Part shown: in pieces, positions 29,043 through 41,140 of the stretch
How the letters are laid out: every line of letters begins with the position of its first letter
How positions within the stretch are numbered: the first letter of the stretch is position 1
Assembly (NCBI GenBank): GCA_012845835.1
Contig: JABAKD010000016.1
Location: 18,136,125 to 18,200,124, forward strand
Direction of reading: 5' to 3'
DNA from: Undaria pinnatifida
Lineage: Eukaryota; Sar; Phaeophyceae; Laminariales; Alariaceae
Length of the DNA: 64,000 nt
Program-made: the position numbers and the translations under genes
The notes under the pieces: generated by a model
The model's input: the letters and a program-made list of their open reading frames with translations, nothing else
The model's database searches: none
What the model was told of the DNA's origin: nothing

Positions 29043-32000
29043 ATGGCGGACAGCGAGGCTGCCACCCCGACCCAATCCGCCCCCGCCCCTGGCGACGGCG
29101 TCCCTGCTTCCCCCCACGTCCCCATCCCCCCCGCTGTCGCCGCCAGCCATCCTCCCGCCTACGTGGCGGTAGAAGGAGGCTATGCCAGCGTCGGCGGGCC
29201 GGTCTTTCCTCCGGTTGCCGCAGCGGCAACCGTCCCTACTGTGCCTACCGCTACTAGACCTACTGTGCCTACTGCTGGACCTACTGTGCCTTCTGCTGGA
29301 CATGCTGTGCCTACTGCTGCGTCTACTGCTGCGTCGCAAGCTGCTGTGCCTGCTGCTGCATCGCCTGCCGCTTCTATGGCGGTACCGCCTTCTATGCCTT
29401 CTCCAAGTCAGCAGCAGCAGCACGCGGGACTGATGCCAACAACGTCACAAACCATGTCGGCTTCTGCTGGAGGAGGGGTCGGGGCAGGTGCGGTTGCTGG
29501 TGTAGGGGAGGGGGGGGCGGGGGCGGGGGTGGTAGGAAGGGTGGGAGTGGTCGGGACGGGGGTTGGGGAGGGGGCAAACGGCACGTCTGCGAGCGGGGAA
29601 GCAGGAGGAGCAGGCGGCAGCGGGAACAGCGGCAGTCCAAACGGCGCCGCAACAGGGGGAGGGTCGGGCAAGTCGGGCCTGGGCAAACGCGTGAGTGGAG
29701 GGGGGGGGAGAGGAGGACAGCGTACTCGTTTGTTACTTTGACGATGTCGTTCGACTTCTGACCGCGCGTCCCTTTCGAGGCGGAGGCGTGGCGAAAGGCG
29801 GGTTTGCGTTTCCTCACGATCACCATTCCGGTTGCCGTCACCACTACCGTTACCGTTACCGTTACCGTTCGGTTGTCGTTGCCGGTACCTTCCGCGTTAT
29901 ATTTACCTTTGCCGTTACCACTACCGTTATACCTGTGACCGTGCCCGTTAACGTTACCGGGGATTTTTGCTTCGGGCACCCTCTGGTCGTCGTCGTCGTC
30001 GCAGTCCAGGCCGTAGGTGTCGCTTCCGCTATCAGTACCGTTATCGTTGCGGTCAACTTTTATGTTACCGTGTTCCCAGCGGTCACCGTCATTGTCATCA
30101 GTGTCATGACCTGTACCATTGCCGGTGCGTTTTTATCCTCCCCTGCGCGTTTCACCCGTCGTCGCCGTCGCGTCCCAAGCAGCAGTTGTCGCTACCGCTA
30201 TCACCACCGTTACCGCTGGGGTCACTTTTTCCGTTGTCGTTTTTGCGTTTGAGTCGTTCTACGGTAGCCCCCCCAGATTTTCTTAAACGAAATCGCCGGT
30301 TTTGAAACCAACTCCCGGGCGTATCTCCTGAAATTCGGTGCTCATTGCCACCCCGACGTCTGTTCGAGAGTCCTTTGCAAACAAGGAAATGTTTGAAGAC
30401 ATTGTTTTTGTAGCATTCTTCCTCATGTCGAGCAGCCCAAAAAAGAAAAACGTTTGTTATAGAAAATCGTTGGTTTTGTGGGGGGGGTTGTCGTAGAATC
30501 AGTGTTTTGTCACCGCCTCGGTTGCCGCTATTATTGCCGGTGCCGGTACCCTTACCGTATGCCGTTACCGCCACCGATGCATTTTTCTCCCTTCAGGCGT
30601 CGTCGTCGTCCCAGTCCAAGCCGCAGTCGGCGTGGATGCTCTTCATCCAAGACAGGCGCGAGAAGGTCAAGCTCGACAACCCGGACATCGCTGTCACACA
30701 GCAGCAGAAGGTCAGAAAATGACGAGTGGCTTGTGATGAGTGAAAAGTGATCAGTAAAAGAAAAGGGAGGAACGAAAAGTGCATCAGTGAGATACGATGG
30801 GTGAAAAGTGACGAATGAGAAAGGGCGGAACTCCCCCAAGGGGGGAAAGACCAAAGGCGTGCAACACCAGAAAATAAACGGAAACTGGAAGTAGCACAAC
30901 ACTTGAGACAACACTGAGAACAGAAATGGAACAACGATGGAAAATTGCAGTAGAACACCAATGGAATAACACCGGACTGGAATAGTGAGAGGGGACCTAA
31001 CGTTTAAGTGGGTAGGAACAGATGGTAACTACATGTCTTGTGGTGCCCCCCGCCCGAAAAGCTGACCCGTCATCGCTGTCTTGGGTGTCATGTAGAGCGC
31101 GGCGCGCAGGTCCATGTAATGTAACAGTATGTAAGGGTCGTTTGGTGGTCTTATGAATACCCCAACGGTACCAACATTTACGTCCAGACGTGGTACCAAG
31201 TATACCGTTCCGTTTTGGCCGTTTTGCGACGTGCGACCGGTGTCTGTTTCGTTCCACACGGTTAGTATTGAAAATTTCGACTATACCTAGTAGTCTTTAC
31301 CTGTCTGATCTGCCACATTTTGTGTCCTCATTTTGTCCCCTCGCTTCCCCCCCTCTTCCCTTTCTCCTCTCTACCGAAAACGAAAACGAAAACGAAATGG
31401 AAACGAAAACGGAATTGAAACCGAAACCGAAAAACAAGATAATGAGCGAGATCTGGAAGACTCTGTCCAGCGACGAGCGAGAGGCTTACCGGTCACGGGC
31501 GAGAGACGACCAAAAGCGGTATAAGGCGGAGCAGGCTGACAAGGTTCGTTGGTTGGTTGGTTGATGTCCGTCTGGTCTTAGGAGTGTCTGGTTGATATGC
31601 TGGTTTTGGTTGGTTTGATGTCAAGTTAGTTGAGCAGATGTTGGGTACTTGATGTGGTCGGTGGTGAGCTGGTTGATGCGTTGGCTGCCGTTAGTTGTGT
31701 TTCCTGTGAGTGTTTTACTTGGTTTGTTGTTGGTGTGTCGGTTAGTGGGGCTGACTGTTTTTTCTTGCTCTTAACCGCTTGCACGCTTGACTGTTTGAGC
31801 GCTTTTTTGGCCGCTTGGCTGCTTGACCAATTGCCGCTTGACCGCTTATCCGCTTGACCGCTCGACCGCTTGACCGCTTGCACGCGCAGCCCGCGGTAAA
31901 GAAGGAAGAGTTTTACGGGAACGACGAACGGGGGCAATCGACCGAGCTCGTTTGTCCGATAGGTGAGTCCGAGTGCCCTTGTCGCCAGAGGTAGACGCTG

Positions 32001-35000
32001 CAAATCGCAAGAAACCCTTTAGCATTTTATTCGATCTAAGGTGCCCATTTTTTGCCGAACGTAAATGTGATATCCGCTGGTAACACCCTTTGGCGGAGTA
32101 CATACACACCAGTATATATGATGATTCTTTGTTGGGGGATTCGGTCAGGAGTTTTTTTCGTCTCGGCCTCAGTATGGGATGCTCGGAACTGGAATTTCTC
32201 GGTCAAATCGCTTCGTTCGAGCGCCTTCTTCGGGGGGCGGCTCCAACGCCCCTCGCTCTGCCTTATCCGTTCTGCACCTCGACGTGAACGCGGATGGACG
32301 CTGAGCGAGACAAGCGAGAAGTGCGCAAATTTTGTATTTTGAACGATGCTCTCGAGGTATTCTCCGGATCTTGATGTACATGGAGAGGTTGATAAAATAA
32401 AACTTGGCAAGACTTTATTTCCAAATTGGGGTCATATTTTGTCCCAAAACAAATAATACTTATATACTTACTGTAAAAAAAAAAACATGGTACCGCGGTA
32501 GGTATCATAGTAGTGCATTTAATTATTGAATTTCGGTAGGTACGTGCATGGATATAGACGCGGCAAGCGCACGCATGACGAACACGAGGAGGTAGTGATA
32601 CGATTACTGCGCCAGAAAAAGCAACAAGCCATACAGCAGCATTTACGAGTGGCTGCGTCCCCGGCCTCGAGCGTGTGGTAGTTCGGGCACATCGACATAG
32701 TTTATACTCTTGCAAGTAATATAGGTACGAGTAAGAGCACCCACTCTGACTGATGCTCTATTGTACACACGCTTTTTGTCTGACTTATAGCATGGACGGG
32801 GAGGGTGTACCAAAAAGAAGGGAAGAGCTTTTCGACGTAAAAAAACAAGGGGGAAAATCGAATCGTTCATGTTGTTAAGCGGCTCCACGCGAACGTCGTA
32901 GTTGTAGCAGTAGACGGTATCTACGTACGAAACTAGTGGCATGCATTAGTCCCGGCATCACCTCGGCGGGTGATTATTTTCCCCTAGAAAACTCTATGGA
33001 GAAGTATAGGCGGTGTGGAAGGGGTGCTTTGTAGTTGCTGTGTTGCCGCTGTCTCTCCGTTTTTGTTTTGGTCGTTTGCCGCGGCCAACTGGAAAAAAAA
33101 TTGGTCGTGTTGGTACGTAACTGATAATTAACTTTGTGTTGCTTCCTACTTGACGTGCTCCTTGCTGCTGTTTGCTGATTGATCATCTCTTCTAGTGAGT
33201 TATATAGAGCCGGTCGCCCCGGTGGTCCATCTAATGGTTACCTTCGTATACTACTAGCGTTGGTCCTTGAGCTCATATTACCACCGCTTCGTGAGATTTT
33301 TTACGTTATTTGCAGAACTGCAAAAATAGGTCAACTAACTACTGCTAACTACTGCTGAAAACGCCTAGCAACGTGGGTAGGTACAATTGGACGCGAATCG
33401 ACGAGGGAAGAAAATGCTGAATTTTTCTCGCGGAAAAAATTAAGGCATGTATCGTACGTAGTGGGTAGGGGGTAGGAGGGCCCGTTACGTGACCCCTGAT
33501 CTGAGCTATACTACTACTGGGAGGGAGGGCGAGAGTAGTGCAAGGATGGGATGGAAAAAAAACAGATACAAAATCGAGAACAACGTTTCAGACAAGCTAC
33601 ACCAACTAGTAATTACAGCAGTAAAATGAGAGTATTCCGATTCCAAAATCTACTTGTGACAAGTCGGAGCAGGCGCTCATTGATCTTATCTGAGTCAGTT
33701 GTGGGCAATATATGGCTGTGTTGTATGCCGGGACATATCGATTTGGCCGTTTTTATGATGTCCCGAATTGCTTTATTTTTGACGCTCTGCGTACCAACTG
33801 TATAGATTCATTCTTATTAGGTCGAGCGTTTTGTACGAATTGCGGTTGCATGGCGCATTTTAGCCCTACTCGAGTAGTATGCAAGAAAACCCGCGAAGAT
33901 ATCAGCGAGCTAGGTTAATAAGCGAATGAAAACGGGATTTTCAGCAAATGTTTTCGGTGTCGCATAAGCGACAAAGACGTGATTATTATAGTATCCCATG
34001 ATTACTTGACCATTACGCAAGTCAAACACGCAGTGTTTCGGCCTCATTTCAGGCTTTTTCCACTGTTATTATCCTCGAGTTGTACCAGTCTTTTAGTTCC
34101 ATGTATTATGACGTTTTGATTTGAACACCTCGTTTTTGTCTGAAATTTTTCTCATACCCGGGGGGGGCTGAATCCTGGATACAAATCGCTCTACCATTTG
34201 TCCGTTCATATTGCGTTTGATGGTTGTTGCCGTTCAATGACAAGTTTTTCTCTCATCCTCATTTTGAGCGCGCTTGCTCGACACGCCAACCTGATGTAGG
34301 CTTATGATCGCTTTTTTGTGCGACCTATCATGCAAATAACTGGTCGAATTGAGTTTGCAGTGCAAATGTTTGCCGAATACGGAAGTATGCGAGGAAACCC
34401 GAGTTGATCGAAGCAATTGTGAGCTTATTGGGTCAAGGCCTACCAGGCAATCACGAATAAGCCAATGGATCGGAGTTGGCACGCCGTGCCGGGAGGTATC
34501 GACCCGGGAGATCATGGTTATTATAGTTCCGGCTAGCTAGTTCCCGCGTTGTTGGAGCTGTAGGTATTATGAGGACTTCTGAACCGGGGATGGGGCCCTA
34601 TCTCCCCCGTGTGCGACGGAACTGCTCCCCATCGGTTGGTGAGCCTCTATCATCCTCCCAGGGTGTGGGGCGGCGCCGTGGAGGTCGAACCAATCAGCGA
34701 TTGTAGCCAACAGAGTTGGGGTTTCCACTCCATGAGGGGCGGTGACGACCCGAGAGAACTCGGTTTTATTCCACGGTTTGTCTAACTTTCAAGAGATATA
34801 GAATGACCTCCGGACCGGGGATGGGACCCTATCGTCCCCGGGTGGGCCTGGCTCCATAATATACGACCCCCAGCCAATCAGAGATCGGCCGGTAGGTGGG
34901 GTTGGGGATTATTTCCACACTGTGGGGGGAGATATCAATCCTGGTGATATCCGTGTTCGTTCCCGGGTTGCCAGAGATATGTACGTGTGTGTGGATGGAT

Positions 35001-37581
35001 TATGATCGTGGGGTGGGACCCTATCGTCCCCAGATGACGGTTAATTTCTGTACGATCCCCGGCCAATGATCGGCAAGCGATCAGAAAAAGGCCATACCAG
35101 GAAATACATGTTTTTTTTTTATTTTCGTCTGAAACTCGAGCCTGAAATTCTCAACTGCCAAATTTTCAGTGCGGTGCTATCGCGTATTACTCATCTCTAT
35201 CTACCAGATAGCAACAAGTAGCAGCATTACAATAGATAATAGCATCCGAGGAGTTGAATGGCGAAGGCAGCGACACCGTGTTTCGCGCCTAGAATACCGT
35301 CAGCAAGTCTCTCCACGATCACTATACACACACAGACAGTCGGTCTGTGAGCCTCGGATCTGGATACTATCATGCATAGTGTAGCAGAAGCTGGCTCAGT
35401 GCGCGCCTCTTAGTGGCTACGTAGATAAAATGCCGCCTGCATGGCCACCCCCTTGCTGGCCCTGGATGCTTGGTTGAGTCAAAACATGTAGAAACGCGCT
35501 CGAAACGTCTCTTCGTGGCCAGACTAGAGGGCCAGTGTGGGCTCGGAATCGGATTCACGCAAGAAACGGCAGAAGTAAGTAGTCCACTGTTAGTCTATAT
35601 CGATCTCTTGGCATTACTTTACATTCTACACGCGTAGAGTATGTGTCGTGTGGTAACGGTATTGAATCGAACAAGTCGAAGTGCTGCCCTGCCCTACCCG
35701 GAGCATTGGTGCTGGCGAATGCCTGCACCCATGCGCAGCCCTTGTAAAGTTTATTATTTTAACTTTTCTCATGTTTGCGCGAAAATGTGTTGTTCCCCCG
35801 TATACGGAACGCCTGCCCGACCAATATAAATGCTCAAACAATTGCCCATATCTTGTATCTCGCGATGCACAGCTCCGATTGGCTAAAATGATTCGCGCGT
35901 GTGTTTCCCTTCCTATTGCGGTCATTTAGGTATGATTGTCGAGTAATTCAGCGTATGATTTTCATTGTTTTATCGCCAGCCGGGACTAGCCGCCTTCCGC
36001 AGGAACCAGGTCCTCGTTTGTTTGTTTTTTCCTGATGCACGCGCGCGTACTTCTCATCATGTTCATCATTTTACGAACCATCTGTTATTTTACACAAGAA
36101 AAACAGTTGTAATTCCTCGAACTCGTTTTTTTTTGGGCCTCATATCGCGCGCTCATACTAAAAATGTTACCTGGTACCATTTTACAAAATACACTACAGT
36201 ATTATGTATTTTTCGTGCTTACTGTTTTTTTTCGCCCCCACTTACACGCACTCACGCACACGTACACGTACACGCTCAGGCCGAATCGGACGGATTATCA
36301 AGCTGGATCAAGACGTCCAGAGCGTGACGAAGGAGGCCACGGCGCTCATCGGAAAGGCCATGGTGAGACGGACGCTTGCTGCGATGCGGTATATCTTCAT
36401 CCTTCGCCCGCCGTCTATCAATCAGCGTCCTCATCCGTTCGTCATCCTAATCCATCAATTATCATCCTCATCAATCACCCGCTACCCATCAACTTACACC
36501 GTCATGTGGAAGATTGCACTCAATAAATCTAAGGGGTGTAGAACGTTGTTGAATATGGAAGGCGTATTTGGTGCGGGACACATATTAGATAGCGCGACCA
36601 TCGGTGACGTTGAACTCGCACTCAGGAGAGAACAAGGGCACGACGAGTTAATAGAGAAACGCAGTATATGGCAGCGTGCAGATGGCTGTTTGGTAACCGA
36701 CTGGCGGAAATCACCCATCACCCAGCGCCCGTTGTTCACTATTCACCGTCCATAAATCATCAACTAGCATCCGTCATCCATCAGCAGTCATCCAATGATC
36801 CCAAGTCGATCAATAATCGTCCCTCACCAATCGTGAAGCCGTTATGCCATGTATTTTTCAATCCATGTCTCCACGGTTCCATCAATCCGTCAACTCGAGG
36901 GTCCGAAATTACCGAAATTACCTATTTTTTCAATAAACAAAGCGAACCTTCCGCGCGATTCCTGCGTGTGCTCCTTCGGAGCTGAGATCCGTTAACTCGA
37001 GTTTCCGAAACTACCGAAAAAATTATATTTTCCGAATTTACTTTTATATTTTTCCGAATTTACCGATTTTCCATTTTTTTTCAATTTTTCCGCGCGATTT
37101 CTGTGTTTGCTCCACAGGAATTGTTCACGACCCTCGTGGCGAAGGAAGCATTTTCGGTATCCCAAAGTCAAAACAGAAGGCTACTGAAGCTGCAGGATAT
37201 CACGGACATCATGCACAACCAGGCAAGTTTCTGGTTTTTCTGCGAGGAGTTGTGTTGGACGGATGGGGGGGAAACGAGGGAGAGAGGGGTTGGGGGAGGG
37301 CGGCGGCGGTGTACTCATGATCATGCACGGCCGTAGTCTTGAGACTTTTCGAGTAGCTGTACTGGATAGCACAAAGAGGGGAAACCCGGGGGCGGTTTGC
37401 TTTTGATTTTGCTTTGCCTCGCCTTGTTTTGCGATATGTTTCTTTAGTTTTAATTTTCGTCATGTTTGTGCCTGTCCTTCCTTTGTCTTTCTCCCCTCCC
37501 TCCCCGTTGCGGCGGATTGTCTTTGTCAAGCAGGACCAGTTCTACTGGATCAAGGACGACTTTCCGCTGCCCACGCGGTGA
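29043..37581 (+). CDS. HMG-box protein fused to a CBF/NF-Y-type histone fold (CHRAC15/Dpb3-like)
   Basis: Seven exons: 29043-29690, 30597-30710, 31439-31543, 31890-31962, 36280-36362, 37118-37222, 37534-37581 (391 aa). Residues 1-216 are low complexity (Ala, Pro, Gly). Residues about 223-286 form an HMG box split over exons 2-3: SAWMLFIQDRREKVKLDNPD then IMSEIWKTLSSDEREAYRSR. After a short linker, residues about 312-381 match histone folds of the CHRAC15/POLE4/NF-YC group: PIGRIGRIIKLDQDVQSVTK, EATALIGKAM, ELFTTLVAKEAF, RRLLKLQDITDIM. Such folds pair as heterodimers in chromatin remodelling, polymerase epsilon or CCAAT complexes; HMG boxes bend DNA. The phase-1 junction across intron 4 (31963-36279) rebuilds the Gly of PIGR, which supports one transcript. 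Intron 6 has a GC donor. The exon 3 acceptor follows a purine-rich GAAACC/CGAAAA tract. Confidence 0.82.
29719..29785 (+). mobile_element. DR1 subfamily fragment
   Basis: GTACTCGTTTGTTACTTTGA, then GACCGCGCGTCCC and TTTCGAGGCGGAG: a worn match to 20570-20660. It lies just inside intron 1 of the HMG gene. Confidence 0.45.
29825..30240 (+). repeat. Degenerate GTTACC hexamer array
   Basis: Units such as CCGTTACCGTTACCGTTACC dominate about 400 bases of intron 1 (29830-30240), with a smaller patch at 30530-30580 before the exon 2 acceptor. Confidence 0.7.
30245..30500 (-). mobile_element. Dispersed element B, copy 2 (protein-like, open frame)
   Basis: This is the minus-strand match to 15813-16066. 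It reads without stops through PPPQNQRFSITNV, FLVCKGLS, EHRISGDTPGSWF and on into a basic stretch. It lies in intron 1 of the HMG gene on the opposite strand. No family was recognised. Confidence 0.6.
33208..33310 (+). mobile_element. tRNA-derived SINE-like element, copy 1
   Basis: GGTCGCCCCGGTGG is followed by TCCATCTAATGGTTA (A-box-like). It shares its head with the copy at 51483, but its B box is poor. It lies in intron 4 of the HMG gene. Confidence 0.45.
34575..35080. repeat. Three diverged ~200 bp units with a GGGGATGGGACCCTATCGTC core
   Basis: The cores are at about 34580, 34812 and 35006. Each is followed by a CCCC-GGCCAATCAG-like stretch, with remains of a TTTCCACTCC/GGGGATTATTTCCACAC link. 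They lie in intron 4 of the HMG gene, which is otherwise 4.3 kb without recognisable features apart from the SINE-like copy. Confidence 0.7.
36890..37121 (+). repeat. Duplicated 3' splice-site region before HMG gene exon 6
   Basis: AACTCGAGggTCCGAAATTACC (36892) recurs at 36994. TTCCGCGCGATTCCTGCGTG TGCTCC (about 36945) recurs as TTCCGCGCGATTTCTGTGTT TGCTCCACAG directly at the exon 6 acceptor. The upstream copy has lost the ACAG. Confidence 0.55.
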
Positions 37582-38127
37582 TGACAACAGCTCCGACAGT
37601 GGGCGTTTCTCTCTGGCGGTAGTGCGGGGGATAGGGTTATAGGGGTGGGGATGGTGTTAGGAAGGGGGGGGGGGGGGGTGGGGGCGTTGGAAGGAAAGCC
37701 AACATTAATTAGGTTGTGTGGGTGCGTTAGTCGGAGGCGCCGGGCGGACGACGGAGTTTACATGCGAGGGTCGTTCGACTATTTTGTTGCCTTTTTTTTG
37801 TTGAGAAAGAGGAAAATAAAGAGAGAAGTACAGAGAGGAAGAGGTGAGAGGGAGGGGGGGGGGGGTCGTTTTGTCTCATGGGAGTCATATTTCGAGCCCA
37901 GCAAGGGTGGAATTAAGTCTGTGTGCTTTGGGTCGCGGTGGAGGGCAGAATACGCGCGCGCCCTTTTCCCTCCTTCCTTTCCTTGGGGCAGCGAACGGGC
38001 GCGTCTACCCTGGTTTGCTGCGTGAGTTCTGAGAGGCGTGCGCGGCGGGGAGGGAGGGTTAGTTTGTCGTGGTAACTGGTTTGCTGTTTCCCGGTCTTTG
38101 CGGGGAGATGAGAGGAAGCGCGGGGGG

Positions 38128-38245
38128 GGAGGGTGTACTCATTACATGCATGCCCTTAGCCTTAAGACCGTTGACCCTCGCATCCCTGCATTGCCGGGGT
38201 GGAGCACGTCGGGTTTTCACCGACCAGACAGACATCGGGGAAGGG
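38128..38245 (+). mobile_element. DR1, short copy
   Basis: GGGGTACTC-type start (GGGTGTACTCATTACATGCA), CCCTTAGCC, GACCCTCGCATCCCTGCATT, GGAGCACGTCGGGTTTTCAC and GACCAGACAGACATCGG. This is one of the clearest short copies. A stub of the same start (GTGTACTCATGATCATGCAC GGCCGTAGTC) is at 37308-37340. Confidence 0.7.
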
Positions 38246-38276
38246 GGGTGGGGTAATAGCTGGTTAGCTTTGTCGG

Positions 38277-38375
38277 CTTGCTTTGGTGCATGCTTGCTTG
38301 CTTGCCTGCTTGCTTGCTTGCCTGCTTGCTTCACTCGCTTTCTGGCTTGCTTGCTTGCCTGTTCGCTTTTCTCGC
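38277..38375 (+). repeat. GCTT/GCCT tetranucleotide tract
   Basis: About 100 bases of GCTTGCTTGCTTGCCTGCTT type, slightly interrupted. Confidence 0.8.
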
Positions 38376-40769
38376 CGCTCGTTTTTAAGGGCGACTATGA
38401 CCGAAATGATAGTTGTGGGTGGGGGCTTGGGCTTGGGGGCGAATGTTGGCGGGTAGCTGAGAAAAAAAGGAGCAGGAGCTATTGGACTTAGTTAGGCGGG
38501 GAAGCCTTCATGTTACAGCTGCTTTGTATAGAGTTCCCGTTGCTGGTAGTAGCTGTAGGAAGATTGTGGGGAGTAAAGCTAGCACTAGGCGTCCCTTTCG
38601 TTACTCATGGAAAGTGCAAAGTTCTAGCCACTGCTGTGATGGAGAACGACACCTTTACCAGCCCCTTGGCACGCTAAACATACCAGATTTGAGTGTGACA
38701 AAACTGAAAACTACCTGGCAGGAAGTACTACCTTGATGCAGAACGTTTTGTTTGTGTTGTTTTGTGCTTTTTTTTTTCCGAATAGCTAGAAGGCGTCGAC
38801 CCAACCCAACCCCTCCCCTAATCCTTACCGCGCTGTGACACTTGCAAGCTATTGTTTTGACGGTCTACAGTTTGACGAGTTCGATTGGTGAGTTCTTCGG
38901 AGTTGGTGCGCTGTGTACTAACTTTTGCCGATTTTCCCGGTTCCACGGAGATCGAGATGGGTAATAATCTTCTCCGATCCTCGACTTTTTTTAATGAGAG
39001 GTCGAAGGTCGAGGATCGATAACTACATCTTGATCATATATATTATCGATACGAACGCCATCTTCCATATTTTTACTCTCCACCAGAGTAAAACCAAGTA
39101 ATAATACACATCACCGGTGACCAGTGGTGCACTTTTTTCGTGCACGCCATCGCCGCATCGGAGAGCACATGCTTCTAAAACATTTTGGTACCATTTCGTG
39201 TTACGTGGCGCTCTATTTTTCTTATTTTTGTCATCAGTTTTAAATTCCGAACCCATCTCATCTCGCATGATTGTCGACGCTCGGCAATCTGCTGGAGATC
39301 ACCGTGTGTACAAGGGTCCTTTTTTCTTCCCCCCGGGACTTACCTTGATTTTCGGCTTTGTTGGAAGCCCCGATTCGCGGTATTTTAGTGTGCTGTTTCA
39401 CATCGTGCTGCATTTTAGAGCTAGCTGTGAGTTGGAACGACTTAAGCCATCAACTGTAGTGCTTAGTCGGACTAACAAACTGTTGTCGTTTCCCGGAGGT
39501 GCCGACTTTCCGAGTTATTGGGTCTCCATACGTGACGGAATCGTCGGTTAGTGCAGGATACAACTTTTTTTGTTTTCATGGACGGGGCCAATCGGCCGTG
39601 GGGGTCTAGCTTGGCTCGCTTCGCTCTCGCTTGACCGAAGTCGGCAAAGCAGGCTAGCCATCAGCTGGCTTCGCCAGCAAACTTGCCGACTAAATAAAGC
39701 AAAATCCAATTAGTTGGCTGACGGAACCCTACCGAATAGCTATTGATCGTGAAGTGTCCTGCCGATTCACAACTACTATTTTTTCCTCCAAAGTTGTCAT
39801 TCTGCCTGTTTTGAGGGGCGATCTCGCTAGCGCTTTTCGCCGGAGTCGCATCAATCGCTTTATCGTCATCTATCTGGGATGATGACGACAACCTCGCAAG
39901 ACACACTGCCGCCTGTGAAAGAGACACAGTGAAGGTTATGTGCAATGATCTACAGCAACAACACCAGAACTCCGATATACCTTCTAGAAGAGGACGACCA
40001 GCCGGAACGCCCCTATACATCCATCCCATGAATGAATAGACTTGACTAGACTTTAAACCTAAGAAACCCTGGGATGAACCCAGGAGGCCTCCTGGCGACC
40101 AAAGGCACTACCTAGCTTAGGAATCATCGAGCCTACGGTACGCTAATAATAATAGTGAGAATGCAACCCGCGCATGTCATCATGCTCAGAAGCGGACGAT
40201 CTACCCGCCAGTCGGGCCATGTGGCTATCTGTGATCATCAGGGGATACCTCGGGTGCATCCCCGGGGTTCATATATTATGGAGTAATAATATTGATTTTG
40301 CGACGGATTTAAGTGATTGCTGATGATACTACTCATTGATCAAGAGCATCGCACAGAAATTACAGCTCACAGCGTTACTGTCTAAAGGCGTGGATGACCA
40401 TTCACACCAGAGCCAGCATGCCTGCAGCACCCGGCCATGGTGATCGTCCACGTGACGTACTGTATCCAGCCGAGTGAGTGTGCTATACAAAGTATGCTAA
40501 GCATACGTGCCTAGAGCTGGATTTGCTTCTGGTTACTCACAAGGTTGCTTGGATGCTGTATCTCTTTCGTTTGCTTCTTTCTGCCGGTCTGATGCCTCCT
40601 GAACAAAGGGGCGGATGCGTTTTCGTTCCGGCAGAGGCGATAGCGCCTGGCAGATATGACTGACGAAAGGGCACGTGCTACAGTTCATAACGCAACGGGG
40701 ATACCATAATACCGTAACTGACACAACATAGCACATCCCGGTGATAACATTTTGGGATTTAAAATATTA

Positions 40770-41140
40770 GACTATCACCGGGTGTGGCATCCTGTGGTGG
40801 GTGTGAATTCTTGTGTACCCCGGGTGATAAAGTGCAGCTCGCAGGGGGCCCAAGTGGGGTGTGATAAACCAACGGGTGTGATAGGACGTCCGAACACCCA
40901 CACAAGGTGTGTCTGGGGGTGTGATAAATGAGGGGGTGTGATAAATGAGGGGGGGTGATAAAAAGGGGGTGTGATAGCACGGCCGAACACCCACAGGGTG
41001 TGTTTGGGGGTGTGATAAAAGCGGATGTGATGACAGTTGAACCGCTGCTGCCGCAGATTTGAAGGGGTGTGGTACGCCTGCGCGAACACTTGCAGCTGCC
41101 CCGCACTCCTGCTCTAGGTACCTAACTGTGATACCGGGTT
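40770..41140. repeat. GGGGTGTGATAAA repeat zone
   Basis: GGGTGTGATAA-like words occur about eight times. A ~90 bp unit (GTGTGATAG.ACG.CCGAACACCCACA..GGTGTGT.TGGGGGTGTGATAAA) is present twice, at about 40879 and 40968. The block around 40700-40850 has a related inverted partner at 41465-41610 (CCCCGGGTGATAAA, TCACCGGG.TGTGG.ATCCTGTG). Confidence 0.6.

Noticed and set aside
29392..29979. 195-codon minus-strand frame
   Set aside because: It is a shadow of the low-complexity first exon of the HMG gene and of the GTTACC array.
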